Below are positions 19,499 through 29,067 of a stretch of 64,000 nucleotides of DNA, piece by piece (within the stretch, counting starts at the first letter, position 1; each line of letters begins with the position of its first letter). Both the position numbers and the translations under genes were made by a program. This DNA is from an uncultured Paracoccaceae bacterium (GTDB taxonomy: Bacteria; Pseudomonadota; Alphaproteobacteria; Rhodobacterales; Rhodobacteraceae), in contig CANLEQ010000004.1 in NCBI GenBank assembly GCA_947489705.1, positions 161,820 to 225,819 of the forward strand, given 5' to 3'. Below the pieces are notes generated by a model. The model did no database searches. It saw only the letters and a program-made list of their open reading frames with translations, and was not told the DNA's origin.

Positions 19499-20924
19499 CG
19501 GTGTGTGTCTTCAGACTTCTATAAAGGGCCGCGTAGGCCGTGGCGGACCCCTCCCATCCCACGGAATGACGCATCGCGTTGCGCGTCACCTTGGCCCAAC
19601 TCTTCGTGTCATTGAAAAGGTCCACAAGTTGTCGCAGCGCGTGCGTCACGGCCTCTCGTCGGCCAGCCTCGTGCATGATGCCAGTGGCCACGCCGGCCCG
19701 CAAGCCTGCGTCATTGGCGTCGATCACCGTGTCGGCCAGGCCCCCGGTGCGCGCTACCACCGGGACAGTCCCGTAGCGCAAACCGTATAGCTGCGTGAGC
19801 CCGCAAGGCTCAAAGCGTGACGGCATCAAGATTGCATCACCGCCCGCGATCATCAGATGACTCAGCGCCTCGTCGTAGCCCAATCTGACGGCAACCCCGT
19901 CGTAGAGTTCGGCGGCCCGCTCCCACGCCATTTCGAGCGTTCGGTCCCCAGAGCCGAGAAGCGCCACCTGCCCGCCCCGCTCCAGAAATTCCGGAAGCGC
20001 CTCCAGAAGCAGGTCGAGACCCTTCTGTTCGCTCAGCCGCGAAACCACGACCGCCAGCGGGCCGTCAGATTCGGGCAGACCCATCTCCGAGAGAAGCGCC
20101 TTCTTGGCCTTGGCCTTGCCGGCAAGCGACCTGAAACGTGGCGCGTGAGGGTCCCTCGCAGGGTTCCAGAGGGTCAGGTCAATCCCGTTGAGAATGCCTT
20201 GCATATCGAGCGCTCGTGCGCGGACGAGACCTTCGAGCCCCATCCCGAAAGCCTCGGTCGCGATTTCCCGTGCATAGGTCGGGCTTACGGTCGTGATGCG
20301 GTCGCACCAGACCAGCCCCGCCTTGAGCGCACTGATCTGATCCCAGAATTCCAGACCGTCGATGTTGAAATCTTCGGGCTGGAGCTTCAGGGACCGCAAG
20401 CGGTCCGCGTCGACGAGCCCCCTGAAAGCCATATTGTGGATCGTCATCACAGACGGCACGCCGACATGCATCTTGTGCAGGTAATAGGGCGCGAAGCCCG
20501 CCTGCCAGTCGTGGCAATGCACGACGTCCGGGCGCCAAGCCCCGGCCCCATCGCGCGCAACGAGTGCCGTGGCCAGCGACAATCCGGCGAACCGCTCGGG
20601 GTTGTCGCTCCAGTCGCGGCCCTCCGGGTCGAGATAGATGCCTCCGTCGCGATCGAAGAGATGGGGCGCGTCCACGATCAGAAGTGACAGGCCCCCAATT
20701 GTCTGGGAGAGAATGCGCGCTGGCCCGCCGAAAAGCTCCGGCAGCGTCAGAACCTCCTCGGGGCCGTCCAGCATAGCCATCACTCTGCGATAGCCCGGCA
20801 GCAGCACACGCATCTCGGTATCTTCGCCTGCAACCGCACCGGGCAGCGCACCCACCACGTCCGCGAGCCCACCCGTCTTGATCAAGGGCGCGCATTCCGA
20901 CGCGACCGACAGGACATGGATCAT
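19488..20924 (-). CDS. glgA: Glycogen synthase (ADP-glucose)
   Basis: 478-aa GT5 glycosyltransferase that extends alpha-1,4-glucan chains from ADP-glucose. The N terminus carries the nucleotide-sugar binding signature [14 protein letters not shown]. The C-terminal GT-B half has [20 protein letters not shown] and the donor-site stretch [20 protein letters not shown] placed the start at the ATG at 20924, which forms an ATGA overlap with the glgC stop and gives the normal family N terminus ([14 protein letters not shown]); a longer in-frame reading upstream is only a glgC shadow. It is coupled to glgC and glgX. Confidence 0.96.
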   Translation of the reverse strand: MIHVLSVASECAPLIKTGGLADVVGALPGAVAGEDTEMRVLLPGYRRVMAMLDGPEEVLTLPELFGGPARILSQTIGGLSLLIVDAPHLFDRDGGIYLDPEGRDWSDNPERFAGLSLATALVARDGAGAWRPDVVHCHDWQAGFAPYYLHKMHVGVPSVMTIHNMAFRGLVDADRLRSLKLQPEDFNIDGLEFWDQISALKAGLVWCDRITTVSPTYAREIATEAFGMGLEGLVRARALDMQGILNGIDLTLWNPARDPHAPRFRSLAGKAKAKKALLSEMGLPESDGPLAVVVSRLSEQKGLDLLLEALPEFLERGGQVALLGSGDRTLEMAWERAAELYDGVAVRLGYDEALSHLMIAGGDAILMPSRFEPCGLTQLYGLRYGTVPVVARTGGLADTVIDANDAGLRAGVATGIMHEAGRREAVTHALRQLVDLFNDTKSWAKVTRNAMRHSVGWEGSATAYAALYRSLKTHTDEH

Positions 20925-22189
20925 CGTCGTGCCAGCCATTCGTCGATCATGGGCTGTGTGATCAGCGTGACACCGCCCTCGCTCACCCGGAAAACGTCGC
21001 CATGATCCGGCGCGTCCGAGCCGCCCACGACCAACCCTTCGGGAATGGTTACGCCCCCATCGACCACGCATTTCGTGAGCCTCGCCTTTCGACCCACGGT
21101 GACATGCGGCATGATCACGGATTGTTCGAGCTGCGCATAGCTGTTGGTATGGACATGCGTGAAGAGAAGAGACTGACGGATCTCGGTCCCGGAGACGATA
21201 CACCCCCCCGCCACCAGCGAAGAGATCGCATGCCCGCGCCGGTCGGCCTCGTCGTGAATGAATTTCGCCGGCGGCGTCCCTTCGGAATAGCTCCAGATCG
21301 GCCAGTTCGTGTCCCACAGGTCGAGATCGGGATCGAAATCGGTCAGGTCGATATTGGCACGCCAATAGGCGTCGATCGTGCCGACATCCCGCCAATAGGC
21401 CGGTGCATCCTCCCGATGCCGCACGCAGGAGGTGGTGAAGCGGTGCGCCTGGGCGTGTCCGTTCTCGACGATGTAGGGAATGATGTCGCCGCCGAAATCG
21501 TGCTTGCTGTCCGGCGCGTTCTCGTCGGTCATCAGAAGTTCGCGCAGGTAGGACCACTTGAAGACATAGATACCCATCGAGGCCAGCGTCTGCGTCTCGT
21601 CCCCCGGCATCCCGGGAGGATCCTTCGGCTTTTCGAGAAACGAAGTGATCTTCCAGCTGTCATCCGTTGCCAGAACCCCGAACGCCGAAGCGTCGCCGCG
21701 CGGAACCGTGAGGCAACCGACGGTGACATCTGCTCCGGAATCCACATGTTCGGCCAGCATCACCTCGTAGTCCATCTTGTAGATGTGGTCACCCGCGAGG
21801 ATCAGGATGTACTCGATTCCGTAACTGTCGATGATGTCGATGTTCTGGGTCACCGCATCGGCTGTGCCGACATACCATTTGTCCTCGCTGACCCGCTGCG
21901 ATGCCGGCAGGATGTCGAGATATTCGTTGCGATCGGCGCGAAAGAAGGACCATCCCCGCTGACAATGACGGATCAGGCTGTGGGCCTTGTACTGCGTCGC
22001 GATTGCCATCTTCCGAATTCCGGAATTCAGGGCGTTCGACAACGCAAAGTCGACGATCCGCGTCTTGCCGCCGAAATAGACCGCTGGCTTGGCGCGCGTA
22101 TCCGTCAGTTCCCGCAGGCGCGATCCGCGCCCTCCGGCCAGCACGAATGCCAGCGTGCGCGTCGAAAGCCTTGCATTGGGCTTTTCCAT
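20921..22189 (-). CDS. glgC: Glucose-1-phosphate adenylyltransferase (ADP-glucose pyrophosphorylase)
   Basis: 422-aa enzyme that makes ADP-glucose from ATP and glucose-1-phosphate, the committed and allosterically controlled step of glycogen synthesis. The N-terminal nucleotidyltransferase domain shows [20 protein letters not shown] with the catalytic Lys/Arg, and [12 protein letters not shown] with the metal-binding Asp. The substrate loop (FLEKP) is followed by the sugar-binding SMGIYVF segment, and the C-terminal third is a left-handed beta-helix regulatory domain. It lies 46 bp after glgB and overlaps glgA by 4 bp. In related bacteria the enzyme is activated by fructose-6-phosphate and pyruvate; that is family knowledge. 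Confidence 0.97.
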   Translation of the reverse strand: MEKPNARLSTRTLAFVLAGGRGSRLRELTDTRAKPAVYFGGKTRIVDFALSNALNSGIRKMAIATQYKAHSLIRHCQRGWSFFRADRNEYLDILPASQRVSEDKWYVGTADAVTQNIDIIDSYGIEYILILAGDHIYKMDYEVMLAEHVDSGADVTVGCLTVPRGDASAFGVLATDDSWKITSFLEKPKDPPGMPGDETQTLASMGIYVFKWSYLRELLMTDENAPDSKHDFGGDIIPYIVENGHAQAHRFTTSCVRHREDAPAYWRDVGTIDAYWRANIDLTDFDPDLDLWDTNWPIWSYSEGTPPAKFIHDEADRRGHAISSLVAGGCIVSGTEIRQSLLFTHVHTNSYAQLEQSVIMPHVTVGRKARLTKCVVDGGVTIPEGLVVGGSDAPDHGDVFRVSEGGVTLITQPMIDEWLARR

Positions 22190-22235
22190 CCTTCTCTCCC
22201 CTCGTTCTGATAAGCGCGACGCAGGACCTTTGCGG

Positions 22236-24431
22236 TTATTCCTTCACGAATATCTGCGTGCTGAGCGGCGGCAGGTACAGGTTCGCCCGCGCCGGCTGGC
22301 CGTGCAGCGGCTCGGCCACCGCCTCGATGCTGCCCATGTTGCCGCGATCGCCGCCGCCATAGACCCCCGCATCGGTATTGAGCGCCTCGCGCCAACGCCC
22401 CGCGCTGGGAAGGGCGAGCATGTGCTCGCGGCGCTCGACAGGCGTCATGTTGCAGACGATCACCACGTCGGGATCGGCTTCGCCCGATCGACGGATCCAC
22501 GCATAGGTCGAATTCTTGCTGTCGTCGGCCTCGATCCACTGGAACCCCTTCGGATCGCAGTCGAGCCTGTGGAGCGCCGGCAGCGAGGTATAGAGCGCGT
22601 TGAGATCGCGCACCAGCCTGCGCACGCCCTCGTGCTTGGGATCGTCGAGAAGCTCCCACGAAAGCTGCCTGGCCTCGCTCCATTCGGTCGGCTGCGCGAA
22701 TTCGCAGCCCATGAACAGGAGCTTCTTGCCGGGATGTCCCCACATGAAGCCGTAATAGGCCCGCAGGTTCGCAAACTTTTCCCATTCCGTTCCGGGCATC
22801 TTGCCGATCATCGATCCCTTGCCGTGCACGACCTCGTCATGGCTGATCGGCAGGATGAAGTTCTCCGAGAAAGCGTAATGCAGTCCGAACGTCATCTGGT
22901 GATGGTGATGCGCGCGATAGATCGGATCCTTCGCCATATAGCTGAGCGTGTCGTTCATCCAGCCCATGTTCCACTTGTAGCCGAAGCCGAGTCCGCCCTG
23001 ATCGACCGGGGCGGATACGCCCGGAAAGCTCGTGGACTCCTCTGCCACGGTCATGACACCGGGATTCTGACCGTAGGCGGCGGCGTTCGCCTTCTGAAGC
23101 ATCGCGATCGCTTCGTAATTCTCGCGCCCGCCATCCTTGTTGGGCACCCATTCGTCGGCCTTGCGGCTGTAGTCGCGGTAGAGCATCGAAGCCACCGCAT
23201 CCACGCGCAGGCCGTCGACATGGTATTCGTCCAGCCAGTACATCGCGTTGGATACGAGGAAATTGGCCACCTCCAGGCGGCCGTAATTGTAGATCAGCGT
23301 GTTCCAGTCCTGATGGAATCCCTCGCGCGGATCCGCATGCTCGTAGAGATGCGTTCCGTCGAACAGGCCCAAGCCATGCGGGTCGGCCGGGAAATGCCCG
23401 GGCACCCAGTCGAGCAGGATCCCCACGCCCTTGCGATGCGCGGCCTCCACCAGATCCCGGAATTCGTGCGGTGTACCGTGACGAATGGTCGGCGCGAAGA
23501 GCCCCACGGGCTGATACCCCCACGATCCGTCGAACGGATATTCGCTGATCGGCATCAACTCGATATGGGTAAAGCCCATATCCGCCACGTAATCGACGAG
23601 CTCTTCCGCCGCCTCCTGGTAGCTGAGGGAGCGCCCGCCTTCGTCCACCCGGCGCTTCCACGACGGGAGGTGAACCTCGTAGACGGCGATCGGCGCCTGC
23701 CGCGAATTGCGGGTCTCGCGCGACTTCATCCATTCGGCGTCCTTCCAGCCATAGCCGCGGATGTCGCGCACGATCGATGAATTCTCCGGCGGATGCTGCG
23801 AGCCGAACCCCACCGGGTCGGATTTGAGCGGTTGAAGCACCCCGTCAGGCCCGAGGATCTCGTACTTGTACGCCTCGCCCTCGCCGATATTCGGAACAAA
23901 GATTTCCCACACCCCCGTGGCGCCGCGCTTGCGCATCGGATGCCGGCGCCCGTCCCAGAGATTGAAGCCGCCCACGACGCTGACGCGCCGCGCATTGGGC
24001 GCCCAGACGGCGAATTGGGTTCCGTGCTGCCCCTCGTGCTGGAGGATATGGGCGCCGAGCACGGTCCAGATACGCTGGTGCGTGCCCTCGCCCAAAAGGT
24101 ATTCGTCCATCTCGCCCATCACGGGGCCGTAGCGATAGGGATCCTCGAAATCCCATTCCTTCCCGTCCGCGCGACCGCGCAGCCAGTAATGCCCGTCCCC
24201 CGGCGCGGGGCCGGTGAAGACATCCACCCCGTCGGCGACACGGGCGAGAGGATGCTCGGTGCCTCCGGCCACGGCGAACATTTCTGTCGCCCCGGGATCG
24301 AAACAGGTGACGTGACGCGTCCCGCCGACCATGTGCGGCCCGAGGACGGCAAAAGGATCGCCGTGCTGCCCGGATTGTATCGCCCGGGCGGCTTCGACGG
24401 TGACGGCGGGGGAGGTTGTTGCTTTGCTCAT
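22236..24431 (-). CDS. glgB: 1,4-alpha-glucan branching enzyme
   Basis: 731-aa GH13 enzyme that introduces alpha-1,6 branches into glycogen. Two N-terminal beta-sandwich modules (residues about 15-220, the second CBM48, with [29 protein letters not shown] sequence) precede the barrel. Barrel motifs are [29 protein letters not shown] with nucleophile Asp, [13 protein letters not shown] with acid Glu, and [15 protein letters not shown]. The start at 24431 (MSKATTSP) has a GGGGG ribosome stretch just upstream; a longer open frame before it is shadow sequence. It sits 50 bp after glgP in the glycogen operon. Confidence 0.97.
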   Translation of the reverse strand: MSKATTSPAVTVEAARAIQSGQHGDPFAVLGPHMVGGTRHVTCFDPGATEMFAVAGGTEHPLARVADGVDVFTGPAPGDGHYWLRGRADGKEWDFEDPYRYGPVMGEMDEYLLGEGTHQRIWTVLGAHILQHEGQHGTQFAVWAPNARRVSVVGGFNLWDGRRHPMRKRGATGVWEIFVPNIGEGEAYKYEILGPDGVLQPLKSDPVGFGSQHPPENSSIVRDIRGYGWKDAEWMKSRETRNSRQAPIAVYEVHLPSWKRRVDEGGRSLSYQEAAEELVDYVADMGFTHIELMPISEYPFDGSWGYQPVGLFAPTIRHGTPHEFRDLVEAAHRKGVGILLDWVPGHFPADPHGLGLFDGTHLYEHADPREGFHQDWNTLIYNYGRLEVANFLVSNAMYWLDEYHVDGLRVDAVASMLYRDYSRKADEWVPNKDGGRENYEAIAMLQKANAAAYGQNPGVMTVAEESTSFPGVSAPVDQGGLGFGYKWNMGWMNDTLSYMAKDPIYRAHHHHQMTFGLHYAFSENFILPISHDEVVHGKGSMIGKMPGTEWEKFANLRAYYGFMWGHPGKKLLFMGCEFAQPTEWSEARQLSWELLDDPKHEGVRRLVRDLNALYTSLPALHRLDCDPKGFQWIEADDSKNSTYAWIRRSGEADPDVVIVCNMTPVERREHMLALPSAGRWREALNTDAGVYGGGDRGNMGSIEAVAEPLHGQPARANLYLPPLSTQIFVKE

Positions 24432-24481
24432 ACCCCCTATCGTAGGTCGCGTTTTCGCCTTCGCAAGCGCCGCTTGGCGAC

Positions 24482-26848
24482 TTACTCGGCGGCCAGGGTC
24501 TCCGTGTGCCAAACATCGCGCATGTAACCGCGGATCGTGCGGTCGCTGCTGAACCATCCGGAGCGGGCGGTGTTCAGCACCGCCATACGCGTCCAGTCGT
24601 CCCGGTCGCGATAGGCATCTTCCACCTCACGTTGCGCGCGATAGAAATCGGTGAAGTCAGAGGCCACCAGAAAATAATCATGGCCGCTGACATTGTCGAC
24701 GATCCCCTCGAAACCGGCGCCGAACGTGCCGGTGCCGATCGCGTCGAGGGCGCGCTTAAGGCGCGGATCGGCGTCGATCGCCTGCCGGGCATGGTCGGCC
24801 ACATCGCGCCGTGCAACCACCTCGTCGGCATCCATCCCGAACAGGAAGAAATTCTCTTGCCCCACCAGATCGCGAATCTCCACATTGGCCCCGTCGAGCG
24901 TTCCGATGGTCAGCGCGCCGTTCAGGGCGAACTTCATGTTGCCGGTGCCCGACGCCTCCTTGCCGGCGGTCGAGATCTGCTCCGACAACTCCGCCGCGGG
25001 GATCAACTGTTCGGCGAGCGTGACGTTGTAGTTGGCGGGATAGGCCACCTTCAGGAGATGCGATGTGTCGGGATCGGCATTCACTACGTCGGCCACGGCG
25101 TTGATTAGGTGGATGATCTCCTTGGCGAAGACATATCCCGGCGCGGCCTTGCCACCGAAGATCTTGACCCGAGGCACCCATCCGGCGGTGGGATCGTCCT
25201 TGATCTCCTGCCAGAGTGCGATGGTCTCGATGATGTTGAGATGCTGGCGCTTGTATTCGTGGATGCGCTTGATCTGAACGTCGAACATCGCGTCCGGATC
25301 GACATCGGTACCGCGCTCGCCGAGATAGTTCGCAAGATCCGCCTTGTTGGCGCGCTTCGCCGCGGCATAGGCGTCGCGGAACGTCTTGTCGTCGGCCATC
25401 GGCTCGAGCTTTCCGAGTTGCTCGAGATCGTCGATCCAGCCCGGCCCGATCGCCTCGGTCACCAGCGCCGAAAGCCGCGGATTGGCAGACAGAAGCCAGC
25501 GCCGCGGCGTGACGCCGTTGGTCTGGTTCACGATCCGGTCGGGATGAAGGCGATGCAACTCGCTGAAGACCGTCTCCTTCATCAGTTCGGTATGCAGCGC
25601 CGAGACGCCGTTCACCTTGTGCGACATGGCGAATGCCAGAGGTCCCATCAGCACGTTGCCGCCGCCGGTCATCGTGACGGCACGGTCGGGATGGCGCCCC
25701 GCATGGTCGGCGTCGATCGCCTCGATCAGCTGCATGTGGCGCGGCAGCAGGCTCGTCATCAGCTCGATGCTCCACCGTTCCAGCGCCTCGGGCAGGAGCG
25801 TGTGGTTGGTATAGCTGAGGCAAGCGCGCGAGATGGAAATGGCGTCGGCCAGATCCATGCCCTTCTCGTCCACCAGAATGCGCACCAGTTCGGGTCCGGC
25901 GATGGCAGGATGGGTATCGTTGAGCTGGATCGCGACCTTTTCCGGCAACATCATCAGGTCGTCGTATTCCCCTTCGAACCTGTGCACGATGTCGCGCAGC
26001 GACGCGGCCGTGAAAAAGAATTCCTGCTTGAGCCGCAGGCGCTTGCCCTCTTCGGTGGTATCGTCGGGATAGAGCACGCGAGAAATCGTGCGCGCGAGGT
26101 TCTCGGGCTCGGCGGCACCGTAGTAATCCCCGGCATTGAACCGGTCGAGATCGAAGACCTTCTCGGGGCGTGCCGCCCAGAGCCGCAGCGTATTGGCCCA
26201 GCGCCCTTCCCAGCCGACGATGGGCGTGTCGAACGCCTCGGCCAGCACCGCTTCGCCGGGGATCCAGACGATCTTGCCGCCCAGTTCCGTCACCTCGCCG
26301 CCGAAGCCGATGCGGTAGGATCTCTCGGGACGCTCGAACTCCCAGGCATGCTGCTGCGTCAGCCAGTCTTCCGGCTGTTCCATCTGCCGGCCGTTCTGGA
26401 AGCTCTGCCGGAAGAGGCCGTGTTCATACCGGATCCCGTAGCCATAGGCCGGGCATCCGAGCGTCGACATCGATTCCAGGAAACACGCCGCCAGCCGTCC
26501 GAGCCCGCCATTTCCCAGCGCCGCGTCGGGTTCGTCGCCCAGAACATCGTCGAGCGACAGCCCCATCTCGTCGAAGATCGGCCGCACCTCGTCAAGCAGG
26601 CCGAGATTGACGACAGCATCCTCCAGAAGACGCCCGATCAGAAACTCCATCGACAGGTAATAGACGCGCTTGCCCTGCCGCGCATGGGTCGCGCGCGACG
26701 ACGCGAACCACGGATCGACGATCCGGTCGCGGATCGCGAAGCTCAGGGAAAGCCGCCAGTCGGTCAGATCGGCATGCACCTCTTCCTTGCCGAGGCTGTA
26801 CTTCAGATGGCGGACGATTTCGTCGCGCAGGGTCTGTTTGAGAGGCAC
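24482..26848 (-). CDS. glgP: Glycogen/starch/alpha-glucan phosphorylase
   Basis: 788-aa PLP enzyme that releases glucose-1-phosphate from the non-reducing ends of glycogen. The PLP-lysine signature EASGTGNMKFALNGALTIGT is intact near the C terminus. Upstream, the substrate loop ALGNGGLGRLAACFLESM and QLNDTHPAI are also present. I chose the GTG at 26848 (VPLKQTLRDEIVRHLKYSLG) as start because it matches the family N terminus and has an AGAAAGAG ribosome site; an upstream in-frame ATG would add 41 residues of unlikely sequence. It is the first gene of the eight-gene glycogen operon, whose promoter must lie in 26849-27027. Confidence 0.95.
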   Translation of the reverse strand: MPLKQTLRDEIVRHLKYSLGKEEVHADLTDWRLSLSFAIRDRIVDPWFASSRATHARQGKRVYYLSMEFLIGRLLEDAVVNLGLLDEVRPIFDEMGLSLDDVLGDEPDAALGNGGLGRLAACFLESMSTLGCPAYGYGIRYEHGLFRQSFQNGRQMEQPEDWLTQQHAWEFERPERSYRIGFGGEVTELGGKIVWIPGEAVLAEAFDTPIVGWEGRWANTLRLWAARPEKVFDLDRFNAGDYYGAAEPENLARTISRVLYPDDTTEEGKRLRLKQEFFFTAASLRDIVHRFEGEYDDLMMLPEKVAIQLNDTHPAIAGPELVRILVDEKGMDLADAISISRACLSYTNHTLLPEALERWSIELMTSLLPRHMQLIEAIDADHAGRHPDRAVTMTGGGNVLMGPLAFAMSHKVNGVSALHTELMKETVFSELHRLHPDRIVNQTNGVTPRRWLLSANPRLSALVTEAIGPGWIDDLEQLGKLEPMADDKTFRDAYAAAKRANKADLANYLGERGTDVDPDAMFDVQIKRIHEYKRQHLNIIETIALWQEIKDDPTAGWVPRVKIFGGKAAPGYVFAKEIIHLINAVADVVNADPDTSHLLKVAYPANYNVTLAEQLIPAAELSEQISTAGKEASGTGNMKFALNGALTIGTLDGANVEIRDLVGQENFFLFGMDADEVVARRDVADHARQAIDADPRLKRALDAIGTGTFGAGFEGIVDNVSGHDYFLVASDFTDFYRAQREVEDAYRDRDDWTRMAVLNTARSGWFSSDRTIRGYMRDVWHTETLAAE

Positions 26849-26950
26849 GGGCAAACTCTTTCTGATTGGGCGGTCAGGTCGTGAAAAAATCTCGGCACGA
26901 TTGAAACCGTACCGTCGCCTTCGCATCTGCACCCGTTGCGGCATTCCTGC

Positions 26951-26958
26951 AAGCGGTT
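26951..26958. promoter_or_regulatory. Possible LacI-family operator upstream of the glycogen operon
   Basis: The octamer AAGCGGTT fits the LacI-family core AANCGNTT and lies about 105 bp upstream of the glgP start, in the only intergenic space that can hold the operon promoter. It is a single short match and no LacI-type regulator is encoded in the window, so it may be chance. Confidence 0.2.
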
Positions 26959-27027
26959 TGGAAAACCACACCGAGCGCGCCGTCCCCCAGGTGCAACAGG
27001 TCCCGCCAAGTGGCCGATCCGCGTCCT

Positions 27028-27705
27028 CTACCGGTCGGGCGCATCCAGTCCGAGCCGGTCGCGGATGAAGGCGAGCGCGACGCTGAGCCCGTCCGGCGCG
27101 ATGCCGTGGGCCGTCCCCTCCATGACGTGGGCGAAGACGTCGAGGCCTGCATCCTGCAATGCCTGCGCCGCTTCGGGCATCGAGGCGGGCGGCACCACGT
27201 CGTCCAGATCGCCGTGGACCAGCAGGACCGGCGGCCGCGACCGGATCTCGGCCTTGAGCGTCTCGGGCCGCAACAGACGCCCCGAGAACCCCACCAGCGC
27301 GGCCACCGGCTCCGGCCGGCGCAACGCCACGTGCAGGGCCATCATCGTACCCTGCGAAAAACCGATTAGAACCAGTCTGTCGGCCCCGATCCCCTCGTCG
27401 TCAAGCACGCCGTCGAGATAGGCATCGAGATCCGCGACGGCGGCATCCATCGCCCGATCGGCCGCGACCGGATCGGACCCGTCGAGCCAGGGGATCGGAA
27501 ACCACTGATGCCCCGACGGGTTCATGGCCGAGCGTTCCGGCGCGTCGGGTGCCAGGAACACGGTATCGGGAAGATAGGGCGCCAGCGGTTCCGCGAGGCC
27601 CAGAAGGTCGCTGCCATCCGCGCCGTAGCCGTGGAGGAACACCACCACCGATCCCGTCCGTCCCGAGGCGCTGTCGCGTCGCTTGCTGTCGAGAACCCGC
27701 GTCAT
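27028..27705 (-). CDS. Phospholipase/carboxylesterase family alpha/beta hydrolase
   Basis: 225-aa alpha/beta hydrolase of the acyl-protein thioesterase/carboxylesterase type. The catalytic triad is visible: Ser in IGFSQGTMMALH, Asp in LVHGDLDDVVPP, and His in EGTAHGIAPDG. The oxyanion segment VVFLHGYGADGSD is at residues about 20-32. There is no signal peptide, so it is cytosolic. The ATG at 27705 overlaps the alkA stop as ATGA, so it is the last gene of a tightly overlapped cbiD-cobK-alkA-esterase unit. The natural ester substrate is not known. Confidence 0.85.
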   Translation of the reverse strand: MTRVLDSKRRDSASGRTGSVVVFLHGYGADGSDLLGLAEPLAPYLPDTVFLAPDAPERSAMNPSGHQWFPIPWLDGSDPVAADRAMDAAVADLDAYLDGVLDDEGIGADRLVLIGFSQGTMMALHVALRRPEPVAALVGFSGRLLRPETLKAEIRSRPPVLLVHGDLDDVVPPASMPEAAQALQDAGLDVFAHVMEGTAHGIAPDGLSVALAFIRDRLGLDAPDR

Positions 27706-28331
27706 CTGATGCCTTCCCTCTGTTTCGCCTCGGCGTAGTAGGCCCAGAGCCCGCGCGCCGCAACACCCCGCCATGGCGACCAGGCCTCCGCCATTATGCG
27801 CAACTGCTTCTCAGTGGGGCGTCTATCGCGGGCGAAAAGCATCCGCGCGCCTTCCTGCAACGCGAGGTCGCCCGCCGGAAACACATCCGCGCGCCCCAAT
27901 GCGAAAAGCGCATAGATCTCGGCCGTCCAGACACCGATGCCGGGCACGGCGACCAGACGGCGCACGACCTCGTCGCTCGGAAGCCCGGCCAATGCCTCGA
28001 AGTCCAGCTCGGCGGCGGCCAGCGCGCGCAGGTATTGCTGCTTGGGGCGGCTGAGACCGCATTCCGAAAGCAGCGCGTCTGAGGCCGCCAGCACGACCTG
28101 CGGCGCATGCAGGCCCGCCGCCTCGACCCGCGCGCCGATCGCCGCAGCCGAGGCCACGCTCAGTTGCTGGCTGACGATGGCCTGCGCAAGTGCGGCAAAG
28201 CCACCGTCACGCAGCCGCAACGGCCAAGGCCCCGTGGTTTCGAGCGCATGGGCGAAGCGCGGCTCGGTCCCGGCGAGCCAAGCGGCCCCTTCGGCGACGC
28301 ATTCGGCCGTCGCGATCACCCGTTCAGCCAT
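27702..28331 (-). CDS. DNA-3-methyladenine glycosylase, AlkA type (HhH-GPD)
   Basis: 209-aa base-excision repair glycosylase that removes alkylated purines. The helix-hairpin-helix is seen at LVAVPGIGVWTAEIYALFALG and the catalytic Asp in VFPAGDLALQEG; the conserved ALAQAIVSQQLSVASA helix is also there. It lacks the N-terminal AlkA extension of E. coli, as is usual for the short alphaproteobacterial forms. It overlaps cobK by 8 bp and the esterase by 4 bp, so a repair gene is translated within a cobalamin transcript. Confidence 0.88.
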   Translation of the reverse strand: MAERVIATAECVAEGAAWLAGTEPRFAHALETTGPWPLRLRDGGFAALAQAIVSQQLSVASAAAIGARVEAAGLHAPQVVLAASDALLSECGLSRPKQQYLRALAAAELDFEALAGLPSDEVVRRLVAVPGIGVWTAEIYALFALGRADVFPAGDLALQEGARMLFARDRRPTEKQLRIMAEAWSPWRGVAARGLWAYYAEAKQREGIR

Positions 28332-29067
28332 GACGCCGCGCCCAGGTGAGCGCCGCCGCCACGGTTTCGAGCTTCGGTCCCTCGGGCTGCAACGGCCTGC
28401 GGATCATCGCGACCGGAAGGCCGAGCGCCCGCGCCGCGTCGAGCTTGGCGCGGCTCGAACTGCCGCCCGAATTCTTGACCACCAGCCAGTCGACCCTCAG
28501 CCGCTGGAACGTCCGGATCTCGTCGTCGAGGCCGAAAGGGGGGCGATCGACGACCCAGCCGCCATCTTCGAAGGGAAAGGGCCCGGAGGGCGGATCCGTC
28601 AGGCGGGCATGCACCTTCCGCCCGGACAGGTCGCCGAACCGTCCCAGGGTCTGCCGCCCGGTGGCGAGAAAGACGGTCGAACCGGGCGGAATATGCTTTT
28701 GCGCATCGGCTTCGGTGTTGAGGAATTCCCAGCAATCGCCTTCATGCGGCCGCCATGCGGGACGCAGCACCTGCGCGTAAGCCACGCCCAGCTCGGCGCA
28801 GACTTGGGCGCTGCGGTGGCTCATCGCCGCGGCGAAGGGATGCGTCGCGTCGAGCACGGCACCCACCCGTTCGCGGCACAGGTACTCGGCGAAGGCCGCC
28901 CGACCGCCGAACCCGCCGATCCGCGTCGCCACGCCCAGCGGCTCCGGCATGCGCGTCGCTCCTGCGAGCGAGGCGGTGACGCGGATGCCGGGTTGCCCCC
29001 CCAGAGCCGCGGCGAGTTGCCGCGCCTCTGCGGTACCGGCAAGCAGAAGCAGCCGCAACGCCGCCAT
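28324..29067 (-). CDS. cobK: Precorrin-6A (cobalt-precorrin-6A) reductase
   Basis: 247-aa NADPH-dependent reductase of the corrin ring in cobalamin synthesis. The N terminus LLLLAGTAEARQLAAAL, the stretch VGAVLDATHPFAAAMS and STVFLATGRQTLG are family hallmarks, and WLVVKNSGGSSSRAKLDAAR forms the C-terminal nucleotide-binding part. The start shares one base with the cbiD stop (TGATG), and the 3' end overlaps alkA by 8 bp. CobK acts after CbiD or CobF-type C-1 methylation, which fits the order here. Confidence 0.93.
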   Translation of the reverse strand: MAALRLLLLAGTAEARQLAAALGGQPGIRVTASLAGATRMPEPLGVATRIGGFGGRAAFAEYLCRERVGAVLDATHPFAAAMSHRSAQVCAELGVAYAQVLRPAWRPHEGDCWEFLNTEADAQKHIPPGSTVFLATGRQTLGRFGDLSGRKVHARLTDPPSGPFPFEDGGWVVDRPPFGLDDEIRTFQRLRVDWLVVKNSGGSSSRAKLDAARALGLPVAMIRRPLQPEGPKLETVAAALTWARRHG

